6,880 nt of DNA from NCBI GenBank assembly GCA_016550395.1, contig JABXGY010000261.1:1-6880 (forward strand), in the 5' to 3' direction. Shown in pieces: positions 6,209 to 6,880 of the stretch. The notes beneath the pieces were generated by a model that was given only the letters and a program-made list of their open reading frames with translations, had not been told where the DNA came from and did not search any database. The DNA comes from an archaeon (GTDB lineage: Archaea; Asgardarchaeota; Hermodarchaeia; Hermodarchaeales; Hermodarchaeaceae). The translations under genes and the position numbers were made by a program. Within the stretch, counting starts at the first letter, position 1, and every line of letters starts with the position of its first letter.

Positions 6209-6312
6209 TGTCTTAGCCAGCCTGATTAACTAATAATGATAGTATAAACTTAAGTCTCTTTCTTGTCTATATTCTACGAACCATTGAACTGGTATTTGGA
6301 AGGAGTAATGCT
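6209..6312. promoter_or_regulatory. Divergent promoter region between the condensing enzyme and the dienoyl-CoA hydratase
   Basis: This short AT-rich gap holds both promoters. On the plus strand TATAAA (6243-6248) is a good TATA-like box 65 bases before ATG 6313. On the minus strand TTTATACTAT (6248-6239) lies 31-40 bases before ATG 6208, so an archaeal start would leave a leader of only about 5-15 bases. The palindrome ACTTAAGT (6248-6255) sits between the two directions. No terminator-like hairpin is seen. Confidence 0.5.
6298..6305 (+). promoter_or_regulatory. Ribosome binding site of the dienoyl-CoA hydratase gene
   Basis: GGAAGGAG ends 7 bases before ATG 6313, setting that start. A nearer ATG at 6308 is in another frame and reaches TGA after one further codon, so it is not a usable gene start. 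Confidence 0.75.
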
Positions 6313-6880
6313 ATGAGCTCAGAATTTTCTAATATCAAGGTTGAGGTTTCAGATGGGGTAGGTACAATTTTGGTGAACCGGCCACCCTTGAATATTCTTG
6401 ATCAAAAAACCCTTATAGAAATTCAAAAAGCGCTTCAACAGATGAAGACCAATGGGGAAGCGAATATCATTCTTTTGAAAACCGCTGTCGATCGGTTCTT
6501 TTCAGTTGGAGTAGATGTGGAACAACATCTCCCTAAACATGCACCGAAAACGTTAGAGGCATTCAATAACGTCTTTAAAGCCCTCATCGATGTCGATAAA
6601 CCTGTTATCGCTGTGGTTCAAGGATCCGCATTGGGTGGTGGATGTGAAGTAGCCTTCGCTTGTGATGTGGTGATTGCTGCTGATTCAGCTAAGTTTGGTC
6701 AACCAGAAATCCAAGTCGGCGCCGTGCCTACGGTAGCGGCAGGAGTTCTACATCACCTGATTGGTCAAAAACAAACCTTTGAACTGCTTTACACAGGTGA
6801 TAGCATTTCTGCTAAACAAGCTGAACAGATGGGACTTATTAACCACGCTGTACCTGCTGACCAATTAGATAACATCGTCA
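6313..6880 (+). CDS. Cyclohexa-1,5-dienecarbonyl-CoA hydratase-like crotonase (3' end outside window)
   Basis: This is an enoyl-CoA hydratase-family protein; 189 residues are visible of an expected 255-260. It likely adds water to cyclohexa-1,5-diene-1-carbonyl-CoA, the product of benzoyl-CoA reductase, giving 6-hydroxycyclohex-1-ene-1-carbonyl-CoA (Dch/BzdW step). VNRPPLNILD (21-30) is a block I associate with Dch-type hydratases rather than generic crotonases, as is FFSVGVDVEQHLPKH (62-76). The crotonase catalytic pair is present: Glu112 in ALGGGCEVA (106-114) and Glu132 in FGQPEIQVG (128-136). The oxyanion-hole region (residues 64-68 and around GSALGGG) is intact. The gene is transcribed alone from the region visible, diverging from the condensing enzyme. 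A broad-range enoyl-CoA hydratase is the alternative; the nearby reductase operon favours the ring-specific reading. The symbol is left empty because only part of the protein is seen. Confidence 0.75.
   Translation, partial: MSSEFSNIKVEVSDGVGTILVNRPPLNILDQKTLIEIQKALQQMKTNGEANIILLKTAVDRFFSVGVDVEQHLPKHAPKTLEAFNNVFKALIDVDKPVIAVVQGSALGGGCEVAFACDVVIAADSAKFGQPEIQVGAVPTVAAGVLHHLIGQKQTFELLYTGDSISAKQAEQMGLINHAVPADQLDNIV

Noticed and set aside
1..6880. CRISPR arrays, tRNA or rRNA genes, insertion sequences
   Set aside because: I saw no regularly spaced repeats, cloverleaf-like segments, rRNA motifs or transposase frames; nearly all of the window is accounted for by protein genes and two promoter regions.

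Overview
The window carries a module for anaerobic breakdown of aromatic compounds. The best-supported content is a class I (ATP-dependent) benzoyl-CoA reductase operon of the Azoarcus (bzdNOPQ) subtype, on the minus strand from 3721 down to the left edge. At the right edge, on the plus strand, is the start of a crotonase-family gene that closely resembles cyclohexa-1,5-dienecarbonyl-CoA hydratase. Together they would carry out the first two steps of the benzoyl-CoA pathway: reductive dearomatisation of benzoyl-CoA to the cyclic dienoyl-CoA, then hydration of that diene.

Layout from left to right: bzdQ-like ATPase subunit (partial, minus); bzdP-like ATPase subunit (minus); bzdO-like and bzdN-like substrate/Fe-S subunits (minus); a 174-base AT-rich divergent promoter region; a small ArsR-type winged-helix regulator (plus, probably starting at a TTG); a DUF2148 four-cysteine Fe-S protein (minus) that converges on the regulator and shares its stop-codon palindrome; a homocitrate/isopropylmalate/Re-citrate synthase-like condensing enzyme (minus) upstream of DUF2148; a 104-base divergent promoter region; and the dienoyl-CoA hydratase gene (plus, cut by the window end). 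The four reductase genes are packed with gaps of 5 to 13 bases, so they look like one transcription unit read in the order N-O-P-Q.

The host is a strict or facultative anaerobe, judging from the oxygen-sensitive enzyme family. The moderate GC content, TATA-like boxes, nearly leaderless start of the condensing enzyme, DUF2148 gene and lack of a classical bacterial bzd arrangement lean towards an archaeon (for example an Asgard or another sediment lineage). Strong Shine-Dalgarno sequences and TTG starts also fit a bacterium, so the domain-level call is weak.

The sequence suggests that the regulator controls the reductase operon from the shared promoter region, which holds a 24-base inverted repeat and two TATAATATT copies one helical turn apart. 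No ferredoxin or ferredoxin-reducing oxidoreductase gene of the kind that feeds benzoyl-CoA reductase is visible in the window. The DUF2148 protein is the only other Fe-S protein here, and its role is unknown.
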